54,975 bases of DNA from Actinomycetota bacterium (lineage in GTDB: Bacteria > Actinomycetota > Geothermincolia > Geothermincolales > RBG-13-55-18): positions 1-54,975 of the forward strand of contig JABLXL010000056.1 of assembly GCA_013178005.1 (NCBI GenBank), in the 5' to 3' direction. Positions 41,916 to 51,900 of the stretch are shown piece by piece. Positions within the stretch are counted from its first letter, which is position 1. Every line of letters begins with the position of its first letter. The notes under the pieces are model-generated. The model saw only the letters and a program-made list of their open reading frames with translations, was not told the origin of the DNA and did no database searches. The position numbers and the translations under genes are program-made.

Positions 41916-44465
41916 TCAGAAGGTGGGAATGCCTATGGAACAGTGGGCGCCCTGCTTGTAATCTGCGGTCCACATGTACATGGCGCGCTCCGCGAGGATG
42001 CCCACGGGGTTGATACCCACGGATTCCACCACGGTGGACACGTCGAGGTCGTTCACGAACTCGTTGACGTGCACCGAGAATCGACTGAACGGCTGCATGG
42101 TGAAGACGATGCGGTTGACCTCCCCCTCCGGCCCCAGGAATATCACCCTCACCTCAGCCGCGGTGTCGTTGGGGTTCTGCACCAATACCCATTCGTCGAA
42201 GCCCGCGCGAGTGGTGCCCTCGGGAAGGTACCAGAAGACGTCGGTCCGGGAAGATCCGATGGAGCAGTGCGCTCCGCGCTTTCCGTCAGGCGCATGTATG
42301 TACATGGCGCGCTCCGCGAGGATATCCGCGCCGTCAAGGGAGGTCACCACCGTGGACACGTCCTTGTCCTTGACGAAATCGTTGACGTGTATGGAAAAAC
42401 GCGAGTTCGCTTCCATGTGGAAATCGTAGGTGTTCCCGACTCCATCCGGGGTGAGGAAAGTGGCGCGCACGTCGGTGCCCGTGTCGCTGGGGTTCATCAC
42501 CAACACCCATACGTCGAAGCCCGCGCGAGTGGTGCCCTCGGGAAGGTACCACTCCGGCGCCGGCGTTGACAACCCGATGGAGTCGTGGGCACCACGCTTG
42601 CCGTCCAGGGTGGCCATGTACATGGCGCGCTCCGCGAAAACGGGAAGGGTCTCACCTCCCTCAACGGTGAGAGATTCCACCCGGGTAGCGATCTCGGTAT
42701 CCGGGACATGCTGGTTCACGTGCACGGAATAGCGCCTGCCCGCGCCAACCTCGGTGACGAACTCCTTGACCACCCCGCCTCGCCCCAGGAACTGCACCCG
42801 CGTCTTCACGGGGGCGCTGTTGGGGTTCTGGATGAGCACCCACTCGTCGAAGCCGTAATAGGTGGCGCCCTCCGGGAGATACCAGACCGGGCTGGGGGTC
42901 ATGATGCCGATGGAATCGTGCGCGCCCCACTTCCCATCGGGGGTTCCGTACATGTACATGGCGCGCTCGGCCATGATCTTCCCCCCATCGATGGCGGTGA
43001 CCATGGTGGAAACGTGCTTGTCGGGAACCCACTCGTTGACGTGAACGGTCACGCGGGATCCCGGCTGAGCCGCGAGCAAGGGCCCTTCCACCTGCTCCTC
43101 CAGGGTCTGGAAGGTTACGCGCACCTGGACGGCCTTGTCGCTGGGATTCATTACCAGCACCCACTCGTCGAACCCGATCCCCGTGTAACCCTCGGGCAGG
43201 AACCAGCTGTAGGTGAAGAACTCGTAGACCACGCAGTCTCCCATGTCCCCGTACCAGGCCACGTTGTACACCTCCATGCCCGTGATGTCGTAGAGCCCGC
43301 TGAAATCCACGCTGAAGGCGCCTGATGCGTCGCTTGAGATCTCCACCACCACCGGGTCGCGGTAGGTGTTCATGGTCACGCGCAGGGAACGGCCGGGGAC
43401 CGTGTAGCCGCTCACCGTGTCGCTCACGGGATCGGCGCTCGAGGCGACGTCGGCCACGGTTATGGAATGGTCGGATCCCAGGTTGCACACCACCGCCTCC
43501 CCGGGAGCGATGTTGTGGTGGGAGAACCAGGCGTCGAAGAATCCGTCTGCTCCCGTGCCCACGTTCTTGGTGGCGGTGCCCGCCTTGATGGTCAAGTTGG
43601 ATCCGGGACTGTAAAACCCCATGACCTCGTCGTACTGGGGATAGACGACCAGGGCGGCGCCCGTCCTGGCGATGTTCATCACCACGTGGCCGGCGGCGTC
43701 GGTGGAATAGACATACGCCACGTCGCCGTTGCGGATGTTGAAGCCGGCGAAGGAAACGGCGTAGCCGCCGCCCGAGGAGGTGGTCTCGCGGTGTACCGCG
43801 CCCGGCGGGATGTCCCCGTAATAGGTGGACGGGGTCTTTATGTAGACGTCGACGGCGTTGCCTGTGGGAGCGCTGCCGGAAACCCTCTCGCTGGTCACGT
43901 TTACCGCCCCGGTGAGGGTGCAATTCACCGACACCTGGGCGCCCCCCGCGAGATCCGACACCTTCACGGTGTCGCCGGAGAGGAGATCCGCGCCTGTTTC
44001 ATCGAAGTCGGCATAGAACCATCCGGACTGGTTGGCGGTGGTGTCGACGGTCGATAGTTGCGACCCTCCACGCCACAGCTCAATCCTCACCCCGGCTCCG
44101 GTATGGGTGATATATCCCTCAACCGTGTTGAAAGGTATGGAGATGTTCATGCCCGGCTTCACCGAGGAAGCCTCCATCCCCCCGCCGTCATCTCCGCGCC
44201 GGGAGGAAGGCCAACCCACCTCGCTTTGCTCGAGCTTGCGGTGCGCCTCCTCGGGAGTGGCCGGCAGGCGCCCAAGGGGATCCGCGGGCGCGTTCCCCGG
44301 GTCTTCCCCTGCCGCCACGGCGGCATCCCGCAAGGCGCACCCCGGCGGGAAAGGAAGCGCCCCGCCTGCGGAAAAAGCAACAGCTGACATTAAAACAAAA
44401 GCCAGGAGCGACGCCGCAAGCACTGTGCGCTTCCCGGCTTTTCTCTTTTCCGCGCTTCTCGTCAT
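41916..44465 (-). CDS. Exported surface protein with four W(Y/F)LPEG modules, paralogue of the 20396 gene
   Basis: From the ATG at 44465 (GGAGGGGG just upstream) the product is 849 residues. A signal peptide (VLAASLLAFVLMSAVAFSAG) leads into DPLGRLPATPEEAHRKLEQS, the same opening as in the protein at 20396. The ~390-residue beta-rich region follows the same order (KTPSTYYGDIPPGAVH, VVYPQYDEVMGFYSPG, RVTMNTYRDPVVVE). Four C-terminal modules read WYLPEGTTRAGFDEWVLVQ...VHVNEFV...DVSTVV...ERAMYM...GAHDSIG. The Pro in LPEG and GAH instead of GGH mark a distinct subtype. It is cotranscribed with the membrane protein gene 35 bases upstream, as in the other operon. The function is unknown. Confidence 0.8.
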   Translation of the reverse strand: MTRSAEKRKAGKRTVLAASLLAFVLMSAVAFSAGGALPFPPGCALRDAAVAAGEDPGNAPADPLGRLPATPEEAHRKLEQSEVGWPSSRRGDDGGGMEASSVKPGMNISIPFNTVEGYITHTGAGVRIELWRGGSQLSTVDTTANQSGWFYADFDETGADLLSGDTVKVSDLAGGAQVSVNCTLTGAVNVTSERVSGSAPTGNAVDVYIKTPSTYYGDIPPGAVHRETTSSGGGYAVSFAGFNIRNGDVAYVYSTDAAGHVVMNIARTGAALVVYPQYDEVMGFYSPGSNLTIKAGTATKNVGTGADGFFDAWFSHHNIAPGEAVVCNLGSDHSITVADVASSADPVSDTVSGYTVPGRSLRVTMNTYRDPVVVEISSDASGAFSVDFSGLYDITGMEVYNVAWYGDMGDCVVYEFFTYSWFLPEGYTGIGFDEWVLVMNPSDKAVQVRVTFQTLEEQVEGPLLAAQPGSRVTVHVNEWVPDKHVSTMVTAIDGGKIMAERAMYMYGTPDGKWGAHDSIGIMTPSPVWYLPEGATYYGFDEWVLIQNPNSAPVKTRVQFLGRGGVVKEFVTEVGAGRRYSVHVNQHVPDTEIATRVESLTVEGGETLPVFAERAMYMATLDGKRGAHDSIGLSTPAPEWYLPEGTTRAGFDVWVLVMNPSDTGTDVRATFLTPDGVGNTYDFHMEANSRFSIHVNDFVKDKDVSTVVTSLDGADILAERAMYIHAPDGKRGAHCSIGSSRTDVFWYLPEGTTRAGFDEWVLVQNPNDTAAEVRVIFLGPEGEVNRIVFTMQPFSRFSVHVNEFVNDLDVSTVVESVGINPVGILAERAMYMWTADYKQGAHCSIGIPTF

Positions 44466-44499
44466 TCCCCCTCCACGGGCGCGTCGGCGCAAGAAAGGA

Positions 44500-45291
44500 T
44501 CACGGCGGATTGGTGATGTAGGTCAGGTGCCAGATGCCGTAATCCCTGCGCAAGCGCATCTCCGCGGGTACGGTCTTCCCGCTCTTTCCCGCCACTACCC
44601 CCGTGAGCACGGTTTCATTCTCGCTAGGCCTGTTTACCCCGTGCACCTCCATGTAGGCGAACCTGCCCTCGGCGATCCTTGTAAGGAAGGGCTGAAGCTC
44701 GGCGATCTCGCGCGCCAGCACGTCCTCGAAGCTCCTGGGTACCTGGTAATTAGTTCCTCCCTGGAGGTCGCCCGTTAGCTGGCTGAAGGCCGCTATCCTC
44801 CACATGCCCGCGTCGTATTTCATGACCATGGTGCCGGTCGCCGAACCCCCGTCGGAAGTGGTGAGGACGAACTTTATATAGGAGGTGTCCGGGTCGCCCA
44901 CGGGGCGCACGTCGGCGCTAACCACCTCCAGGCGCAACACCCTCCCCTCTCCCACGGCGCGGAAAAAGTTCTGGTGCCTCTGGGTCTCGGTGACGTAGCG
45001 CTGGTCTGGAGTGGTGTAGGCGAAATCCTCACCGGTCATGCCCTCGGTCGCCGCGCCCTCGAGGTCGGAAGCCCCAGCCATTGACTCCTCTCCCAGCGCT
45101 TCGGCTGAGCCGGGATCGCCCTCGGGCGACTCCGTCGCCGCCAGTTCCTGCCGGAAGGTCCCCCGCGCCGCGGTTTCCGCCGACGCGGCCGCCTCCCCTC
45201 CCGCGTCGTCCCCGGAGATCCTCCAGGCGGCCACCACCACCCCGCCCGCACAGAGCAGTGATACGAGCACGATGGCTAAGATCTTCTTCAA
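44500..45291 (-). CDS. Single-pass membrane protein, paralogue of the 19596 gene
   Basis: This protein of 263 residues starts at a TTG (45291) with GAGGAG about 11 bases upstream. A transmembrane segment (ILAIVLVSLLCAGGVVVAAW) is followed by an acidic Ala/Gly/Glu linker and a soluble domain. That domain begins TPDQRYVTETQRHQNFF and ends RRDYGIWHLTYITNP. It aligns along the whole domain with the protein at 19596. Like that copy it directly precedes a large exported protein gene, so the gene pair was duplicated as a unit and ended up in opposite orientation. I do not recognise the fold. Confidence 0.7.
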   Translation of the reverse strand: MKKILAIVLVSLLCAGGVVVAAWRISGDDAGGEAAASAETAARGTFRQELAATESPEGDPGSAEALGEESMAGASDLEGAATEGMTGEDFAYTTPDQRYVTETQRHQNFFRAVGEGRVLRLEVVSADVRPVGDPDTSYIKFVLTTSDGGSATGTMVMKYDAGMWRIAAFSQLTGDLQGGTNYQVPRSFEDVLAREIAELQPFLTRIAEGRFAYMEVHGVNRPSENETVLTGVVAGKSGKTVPAEMRLRRDYGIWHLTYITNPP

Positions 45292-45448
45292 GATGCGCGC
45301 TTCTCCTCTTTCCTCGTGTCCCTCCGGTTCGCGCCTCGCGCTTTACCAGGAATATACCACAGCCGCCCATGCGGGATGCTGACACACTTCATCAAAACGT
45401 ATATCGTCAGAAACCCGGCTGGAGATTACTTCTTTCTTTCCTCCCCAC

Positions 45449-45727
45449 TTATTCGCTCTCCTCCCCGGCGCCTGCATCGCCCATCTCCTCGAGGGACGCC
45501 AGGAGGGACCTGGCGGCGTCGGCTTCGCCCTGCGGGACGACGATGCGCGCCATGCCGATGGGGCCGGCGTAAGCGGAAGCGGGCGCATCCGCCCATTCCA
45601 GGGGATGAAAGCCCTCCTTTTCAAGGATGCGCATGACCAGCTCGGCCTCCATCCTGCTCCCGGTGAAGACCACGGAGGCGCAGCAACGGCCGCGCAGGAG
45701 TTTTTGCCATAGCTTTCCTGGCAACAT
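45449..45727 (-). CDS. DUF2007-like small protein
   Basis: From the ATG at 45727 (GGGAGAG eight bases upstream) the product is 92 residues. It has the pattern VVFTGSRMEAELVMRILEKE, then GPIGMARIVVPQGEADAARS and LLASLEE. That resembles DUF2007, a ferredoxin-like 'putative signal transducing' domain of unknown function. The tail is acidic (EEMGDAGAGEESE). It lies downstream of the suf genes on the same strand, beyond the duplicated 3' end of the sufB/D-like gene. Confidence 0.6.
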   Translation of the reverse strand: MLPGKLWQKLLRGRCCASVVFTGSRMEAELVMRILEKEGFHPLEWADAPASAYAGPIGMARIVVPQGEADAARSLLASLEEMGDAGAGEESE

Positions 45728-45788
45728 TTTTCGGCTCTCCCGCAGACGGAGATATGGCAACGGGACTATCGAGTCCACGTGCGGGAGC

Positions 45789-46003
45789 GCGGCGGATCTG
45801 CGCCTGCAGGGCTTTGCTCTCGGAGAGCTCCATCATCCTGCGCATCTCGCGCTCCAGCAGGGGCGGCAGTCCCTCTATCGGCGAAAGGACAATAGAGCCC
45901 CCGGCCGATAATGCGGCGGATCCGTACCTACAGGGCTTTGCTCTCGGAGAGCTCCATCATCCTGCGCATCTCGCGCTCCAGCAGGGGCGGCAGTCCCTCT
46001 ATC
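45789..46003. repeat. Tandem duplication of the sufB/D-like gene 3' end
   Basis: Copies are 45789-45879 and 45913-46003 (offset 124). They are identical over about 73 bases, with four mismatches in the first 20. The inner copy contains the last 25 codons of the gene and its TAG. In the outer copy the TAG is CAG, so that copy is an untranslated or decayed tail. Confidence 0.85.
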
Positions 46004-47151
46004 TTCACGTTGAGGAATCCCCGAACGATTACCGCCGTGGCCTCCTCCTCGCTCAAGCCGCGGGCCATGAGGTACTCCACCTCTTCCTGGGCGATCTTCC
46101 CCACCGCCGCCTCGTGGGACATATCCACGTCCGGATGGTTGCCCTCCAGCTCAGGCACGGCGTAGATGAGGCCCCCCTCCTCCAGGATGAGGCCATGGCA
46201 TTCCAGGTGGGCCTTGATCCCCGCCGTCTCCCCCTTGAGGTGTCCCCGGGCCACGATCCTGCCCCCCTTGGTGACGGCGCGGGAGATTATCTCCGCGCTG
46301 CACCCCGGGGCCCCCAGCACCACCCGGGACCCCAGGTCGATATCGCTCCCCGGCTGCCCCACGACGATGGAGTTGAAACGAGCCGTGGCCCCCGGTCCGG
46401 TGAGGCGCGCCGTGGGATATGCCTGCAGGCTGCGCACCGCCTCCATGCAGATGTAGTTGGACATGAACAAACCGCCCTCCTCGACCACGACGCCGGTGCG
46501 TGGCCTCACGTCCATGCCCTCCGCCCAGTTATGCACCATGGTGAAGGTGACGCGGGCCCCTTTCTTCACGTAGAACTCGGACACCCCGAGGTGGAGGCCC
46601 ATCTCGATCTCGTGCCGGCTGGCGCAACCGGTGATGATGTGCAGCTCCGAGCCCTCCTCGGCGATGATGATGTTGTGCACCCGCTGCACGAAACGCGGTT
46701 GGCGTATGTAAAGGCAAGCCTGGAGGGGATAGATGGTGCGCGATCCGGGCATGGCGCGCATGAAATAGCCTTCGAAGGGGTTGAGCTCCACGTCGGCGGT
46801 GTACTTGTCGGAGTCCACCGCCACCGCCTTCCAGTAATAGTCCCACAACCAGTCATATTTTTCCAGCGCCTCCCGGGTGCCCAGTATCTCCAGGCCCTTC
46901 TCCAGCGCCTTGCGGTGGACGACCGTCCCGTCGATCTGCACGAAGGACCCCGACCTCTCCCTGCCGCTTTTTTCCACCCCGGCGCGGGCAAGCTCCTCCT
47001 CTCCCAGCTCCTCCAGGTCCTGGAGCGACTCCACATATGCGCATTCGCCCGGTTGGGCGGTGTATTCGCAGAGGTCCAGGTCGCCGCCGTAGGCGGCGGG
47101 TTTACCGGCCGCCGCCCTCGCCTTTTCCTTGATCTCGTCTATCGCGTGCAT
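45928..47151 (-). CDS. SufB/SufD family Fe-S cluster assembly protein
   Basis: From the ATG at 47151, which overlaps the end of sufC by 13 bases, the product is 407 residues. The beta-helix core and C-terminal motifs of the SufBD family are visible: AYPTARLTGPGATARFNSIV, GSRVVLGAPGCSAEIISRAV, KAHLECHGLILEEG, VPELEGNHPDVDMSHEAAVG and IAQEEVEYLMARGLSEEEA, then RGFLN. It would form the SufBCD-type scaffold with the adjacent ATPase. Only one B/D paralogue accompanies sufC, as in minimal two-gene systems; no SufS or SufU is in the window. The CxxH-like E-C-H near residue 305 could matter for cluster binding. Its last 25 codons are duplicated just downstream. Confidence 0.85.
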   Translation of the reverse strand: MHAIDEIKEKARAAAGKPAAYGGDLDLCEYTAQPGECAYVESLQDLEELGEEELARAGVEKSGRERSGSFVQIDGTVVHRKALEKGLEILGTREALEKYDWLWDYYWKAVAVDSDKYTADVELNPFEGYFMRAMPGSRTIYPLQACLYIRQPRFVQRVHNIIIAEEGSELHIITGCASRHEIEMGLHLGVSEFYVKKGARVTFTMVHNWAEGMDVRPRTGVVVEEGGLFMSNYICMEAVRSLQAYPTARLTGPGATARFNSIVVGQPGSDIDLGSRVVLGAPGCSAEIISRAVTKGGRIVARGHLKGETAGIKAHLECHGLILEEGGLIYAVPELEGNHPDVDMSHEAAVGKIAQEEVEYLMARGLSEEEATAVIVRGFLNVKIEGLPPLLEREMRRMMELSESKAL

Positions 47152-47891
47152 TTCGCGCACTCCTCGAAACCGTACCTGCGTATGCCCTCGAGTTGCTCCC
47201 TGGGGTTGCCGGAGCAGACGATAACGCCATCGCAGAGGACGTGCCCCTGGTCCGCCTCCACGTAGTCCAGGATGTAACCGGTATGGGTGATGATAAGGCC
47301 GCATTTTTTCCGCTTCCTGCGCAGGTCCTTCTGCAGAAGGATGCGAATGGCCTTCCCGACGAGCTGGAGGTTCTCCATGTCCACCCCTGACTCCGGCTCA
47401 TCCAGCAGTACCACGTCAGGGTTCTGCGCCATCAGCTGGAGCAATTCTGAGCGCTTTATCTCTCCACCGGAGAAACCGTGGTTCACGTCGCGCGTAAGGA
47501 AATCCGCCAGGTTCAGTTCTCCGGCCACCTCCCGCACGTCGAGTTCGTCCCGGGAGCAGATAGACGCCATCTGCTCCAGGGAAACGCCGCGCACCGTGGG
47601 CGGCCTCTGGAACATCATGCCGATGCCGCGTCGCGCCCTCTCGTGCGGCGGGAGAGCGGTCACGTCCTCGCCCGCCAGGATGACGCTGCCCGCGGTCACC
47701 CGGTAACGAGGGAATCCCATGACCGCCATGAGCAGGGTGGTCTTCCCCGAACCGTTGGGCCCGAAAAGAACGTGGGTCTCTCCGCTCCTGATGGACAGGT
47801 TAACCCCGCGAAGGATTTCTTTCCCCTCCACCTCCACGTGGAGATCGCGCAATTCCAGGGCCGGCATGCCGTCTTGATGGGATCCGCTCAA
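47139..47891 (-). CDS. sufC: SufC family Fe-S assembly ABC ATPase
   Basis: I chose the TTG at 47891, which has GGAGGTG five bases upstream; the ATG at 47867 lacks an RBS. The 250-residue product shows Walker A GPNGSGKTT, Q-loop MMFQRPPTV, signature SGGEIKRSELLQL, Walker B VVLLDEPESGVD and the H-loop ITHTG. Many SufC proteins have the same LDEPxSGxD pattern. The C-terminus (GFEECAKCTR) is Cys-containing. It is the first gene of a two-gene sufC-sufB/D operon with overlapping stop and start. The ATPase drives conformational change of the SufB/D scaffold during Fe-S cluster formation in the cytoplasm. Confidence 0.85.
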   Translation of the reverse strand: MSGSHQDGMPALELRDLHVEVEGKEILRGVNLSIRSGETHVLFGPNGSGKTTLLMAVMGFPRYRVTAGSVILAGEDVTALPPHERARRGIGMMFQRPPTVRGVSLEQMASICSRDELDVREVAGELNLADFLTRDVNHGFSGGEIKRSELLQLMAQNPDVVLLDEPESGVDMENLQLVGKAIRILLQKDLRRKRKKCGLIITHTGYILDYVEADQGHVLCDGVIVCSGNPREQLEGIRRYGFEECAKCTR

Positions 47892-48397
47892 TCCGTCACC
47901 TCCATGGTTCTGGAAACGCAAACCGCTGCGGCCGCGCGCCGCCGCTAACCTCCTTAAAGATTCTACCCCCGGGAAGGCCGCGTAAACGACACTCGTGCGT
48001 GTGGGCCTTGGGCGCCTGCTCCCTCCCGCCGTGGGATTCCGGGATTCGCCCAAGGCTGGTCGTGGAGGCGGATTTCATTGCGTGATCCAGGCCTATGCGA
48101 TCTTTCAGGTGAAGAAGCGTTGAGAGCATACATCGACACGGGATTTGCCCCTTTACTCAGAGGCTACCCCAAGAACGGAGATTAGGTTCTTGTCTTGGTT
48201 TTTCATTTCACCATTTCATCAGCTGGATGCGTGGCGTCTACTCGGAACATAATGCGATGGCATGGCTCATTCCGACTCCGGGCATACACGATATGTCGAC
48301 CGTAGCCAAACAAAGGGCTTTTTCTATGCGTACAACAACCACGTGCGGGAACAGGATCAACCGCAACGGAACGGCCATCCGTTATCATGCCGACCCG
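47892..48397. other. Intergenic region, nothing recognised
   Basis: About 500 bases upstream of sufC. No convincing gene, promoter or RNA is visible. Confidence 0.4.
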
Positions 48398-48550
48398 TCA
48401 GGATGCGGCCCTCCTCCCTGCGGCCTTTTCCCCCGCTACGTCTCCGCGCCTGCGGCTGGCGCATTCCCTGGCGAGGTAGAAGAACGGATGGTTGTTGCAG
48501 GTGACGTAGGGACAACTTTCGCAGAGCAGGTCATCCCCCATGAGGCACAT
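48398..48550 (-). CDS. Small Cys-rich protein (50 aa)
   Basis: An ATG at 48550 follows AAGGGGGGTTCGCC, a good RBS. The peptide reads MCLMGDDLLCESCPYVTCNN, then HPFFYLARECASRRRG and a basic Ala/Gly tail. It has five Cys including CxxCPYxxxC, suggesting a metal or Fe-S site. A similar LCxxCP(F/Y) motif occurs in the 77-residue protein at 52856, on the other side of the histidine kinase gene. I do not recognise a family. The gene is short, and coding status rests on the RBS and the Cys pattern. Confidence 0.45.
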   Translation of the reverse strand: MCLMGDDLLCESCPYVTCNNHPFFYLARECASRRRGDVAGEKAAGRRAAS

Positions 48551-48938
48551 GGCGAACCCCCCTTCACTGATCACGCCACGATTTTTACTTCCACACCTCA
48601 GGTCCATTTCCCTTCCGCGCGACAAGCCTTGAACGCGCGAGCTTCTCCGGGAAAGCACGGGAGTGCTTGGGAATCAAGGGCGGGCGGAAGCATCTCGGCA
48701 CCGGGGAAACGGGGAGGCGTGGAATCCGATCCGACATCCGGCGGGACGGACGAGAGAGGCGTGGGAACACCTCAGGAAAGCTCGCGGAATTCGACGACAA
48801 GATCGGCGTACACGCCTGAGCGGCCATGGACAGCGTCCTGAAAAACGCATAAAAGCGGCCCACGCGTTGGAATATGTGGCTTCTACGCTTGCGATAATCG
48901 CTGTTTAAGCGTCGCCGATATCCACGAAACGGAATGGC
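48551..48938. other. Intergenic region, nothing recognised
   Basis: Roughly 390 bases between the Cys-rich small gene and the 3' end of the histidine kinase gene. Open frames here lack RBS and recognisable sequence. Confidence 0.4.
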
Positions 48939-51900
48939 TCACGAGCGCTCGGGCAAAAGGGGGATAGCGAAGCGGAAAACTGAGCCGCCGCCCTCGCGAG
49001 GCTCATGCCATATTCTCCCGCCGTGGGCAGCCACTATGCGCCTCGCTATGTAGAGTCCTAGCCCAAGCCCGGGCCCGCTGTGATGAAGGACGTCCCCCAC
49101 CTGCACGAAGCGCTCGAAGATACTTTCGCGCTTATCCTCCGGCACGCCCGCCCCGCGATCCAGGACGGCGAACTCGAGCTCGTCCCCGACGCGTTTCGCG
49201 CTCAGTTCCACCGCCTCGCCCGCGGGCGAGTACTTCACGGCGTTGTCCAGCAGGATGATGAGCAGGCGGGCGAGCCGGTCGTGATCCAGCCGCGCCGTCC
49301 CCAGGTCCCCTTCCGCCGTGACCGCGATCTCCCTATTCTTGGCTCGAGCCCGCATCTCCCGGGCCGCCATGTCCACGGCCTCCATCACCGGGGCTTCCTT
49401 CTCGTTCAGGGTGAACATCCCCCGCTGCAGGCGCGACACGTCCAGCAGCTCCTCCACCACGTACACCAGGCGGTCCGCGCCGGCCTCGATGGCCTCGAGG
49501 GACTCCAACCAGGCGCCACGGTCGATACGGTCCCCGTGGCGGCGGATGGTCATGGCGTAGCCCTTGAGCAGGGTGGCGGGGTGCCGCAGCTCGTGGGCGG
49601 CGATGTCCAGGAAATCCCTGAGCTGCTCGGCGCGCTGCTCCAGCTCGCGCTCGTATATCTTCTTGTCGGTGATGTCCATGAGGGAGATGACGCTGCGCTC
49701 GATCTCGGGGAGCATGTTCACGCTGATAAGGGCCTCGATGGCCCTGCCGCTCTTGTGCCTGGCCTTGATCTCAAACTGGGCGGGACCTTTTATCTCCCCT
49801 TTGAGCAGGAGGCGCGAGTAGCGCTTCACCCTCTCGACGTCCTCGGGCATGAGCAGCTCCATGTAGCGCTTCACGCCCACCACCTCGTCGCGGGAGTAAC
49901 CGAACACGTTCTCCATCTCGCGGTTTGCGTCTACGATGAGGGCGTTCCTGTCCACCAGGAACATGGCCGTGCCCGTGGCCTCGAAGGTCGCGCGGTACCA
50001 CTCCTCGCTCTCCCGCAGCGCCTGCTCCATGCGTTTCCTTTCCGTGATCTCGCGCACTATGGCTAGGACGCGCTCGTTCCCCGCGATGGTTCCGCGCTTG
50101 AGGTTGACCTCAACCCAGAAAAGCTCTCCGTCCTTACGCTTAGCGTGCCATTCGAAGAGCTGGGGCTCCCCCGCCGACGCCTTCCTCACCAGCTCCACCG
50201 CGCGCTCCTGGGTGTACGGATGAACGCCGGAACTGATATCTACGACTCGCAGCGATCGCGCCTCCTCCCGCGTGAAACCGTACATCTCCGTCATCCTGCG
50301 GTTGACGTCCAGTATGGCGCCCGTCTCCAGGTCGTGTACGAAGATGGCGTCGTTGGCGGCGTCGAAGATCTCCCGGTAGGTGGCCTCGGAACGCTTGAGC
50401 TCCTCCTCCACCCTCTTCATCTCCGAGATGTCCCGGGCCACCCCGATGAATCCCCTCGGGTTACCCCTCTCGTCGCGGAAAACGGTGGTGCTCATCATGG
50501 TGGGGAACACGGATCCGTCCCTGCGCTTGTGCCCCACCTCCCCGCTTGCCGCCCCTTTCTCCAGCGCCTCCCGGTTGAAGGGCGTCACCTCATCGCGCAC
50601 CTGCTCGGGGGTATGGAAAACCTCCAAGCCCTTTCCAATGAGCTCCCCGCCGATCTCCTCACGGCCGTACCCGTGCATCTCCGCCCAGGCGCCGTTGACG
50701 AAGATGACCCTTCCCTCCAGGTCGGCGACGGCGATGCCGTCCACGGACTGCTCCACCGCCTGCATAAGGCGCTTTAACTCCTCCTCGGCGCGCCTCTGCC
50801 CGGTCACGTCCAAGGCCAGGTTGGTGACCGCCACAACCTCGCCCGAGGGCCCGAAGATATCGGCAGAGGTCACGTCGACGAGCAATTCCGCGCCGTCTTT
50901 GCGTATGAAACGCAGCTCGTCGCGCACTGGGCTTTCGCCCGAGAAAAGCCTGTCCAGGTTCCTCGCCACCTTCTCGAAATCATCGGGATGGAGAATGCCC
51001 AGCTCTAGCACGTTCTTCCCCAAAAGCTCCTCCGCCTCGTACCCCACCTTCTCGCACGCTATGCGGTTGACGTTGATCATCACGAGGTCGCGGTCGTAGG
51101 TGAAGATGGCCTCACCGGCATGGTCGACGAGCAGCCGGTAACGCTCCTCCGACTCCTTGAGCCTTTCGACCAGCCGGGCTCGCGCCATGGCCTGGCTGAT
51201 GTGCCCGAGCATGGCGGCGACGGCGCGCCGGGAGACGTCCGGGACCTCCTCCAGGCGGTGCGAGGCCAGGTTGAGACACCCCACCACCTTCCCCTCGTGC
51301 GTTATGGGCAGGAAAGCCACCGCTTTCAACCCCTCCGCGAGGTGCGCGGGAGTGAGGGAAAGGTCAGTCTCGTCGTACCTGGCGTACACCGGCTTGCCTT
51401 CGTCGACCAGGCGCGCCTCGGGGGTGGCCGGTCCGAAGGAGAGCACAAGATCCACGAATTCCCGCGAAAGCCCCGCGTGAACCGCCAGGCGCAGCTCGCC
51501 GCTGCCCTCATCCAGGAGGTAGATGCCGCCGCTGTCCATGCCCGCGGCCTCCATGGCCGTGCGCAGGGCTATGTCGCATATCTCCCCGATGTCGTCGGTG
51601 GCGCCCAGCCTCATCCCCAATTCGCCCTGCAGTCGCATGATCCTCTCGGATTCCCGGCGCTCGGTTATGTCGCGTGAATTGACCACCATGCCGCGCACCA
51701 GGGGATGCTCCAGTAGGTTGTAGGAGTCGGCCTCGTGCACGCGCCATGAGCCGTCGGCGTGGCGCACGCGCAGCTCGACGGAGCCGGTGACTCCGGGACG
51801 GGAGAACGCGAACTCCAAGGCCGCCTTCGCGCCCTCCACGTCCTCGGGGTGCACGATGGAGAAGACGCTCCTTCCGGTGATCTCATCCGGGCGGTATCCG

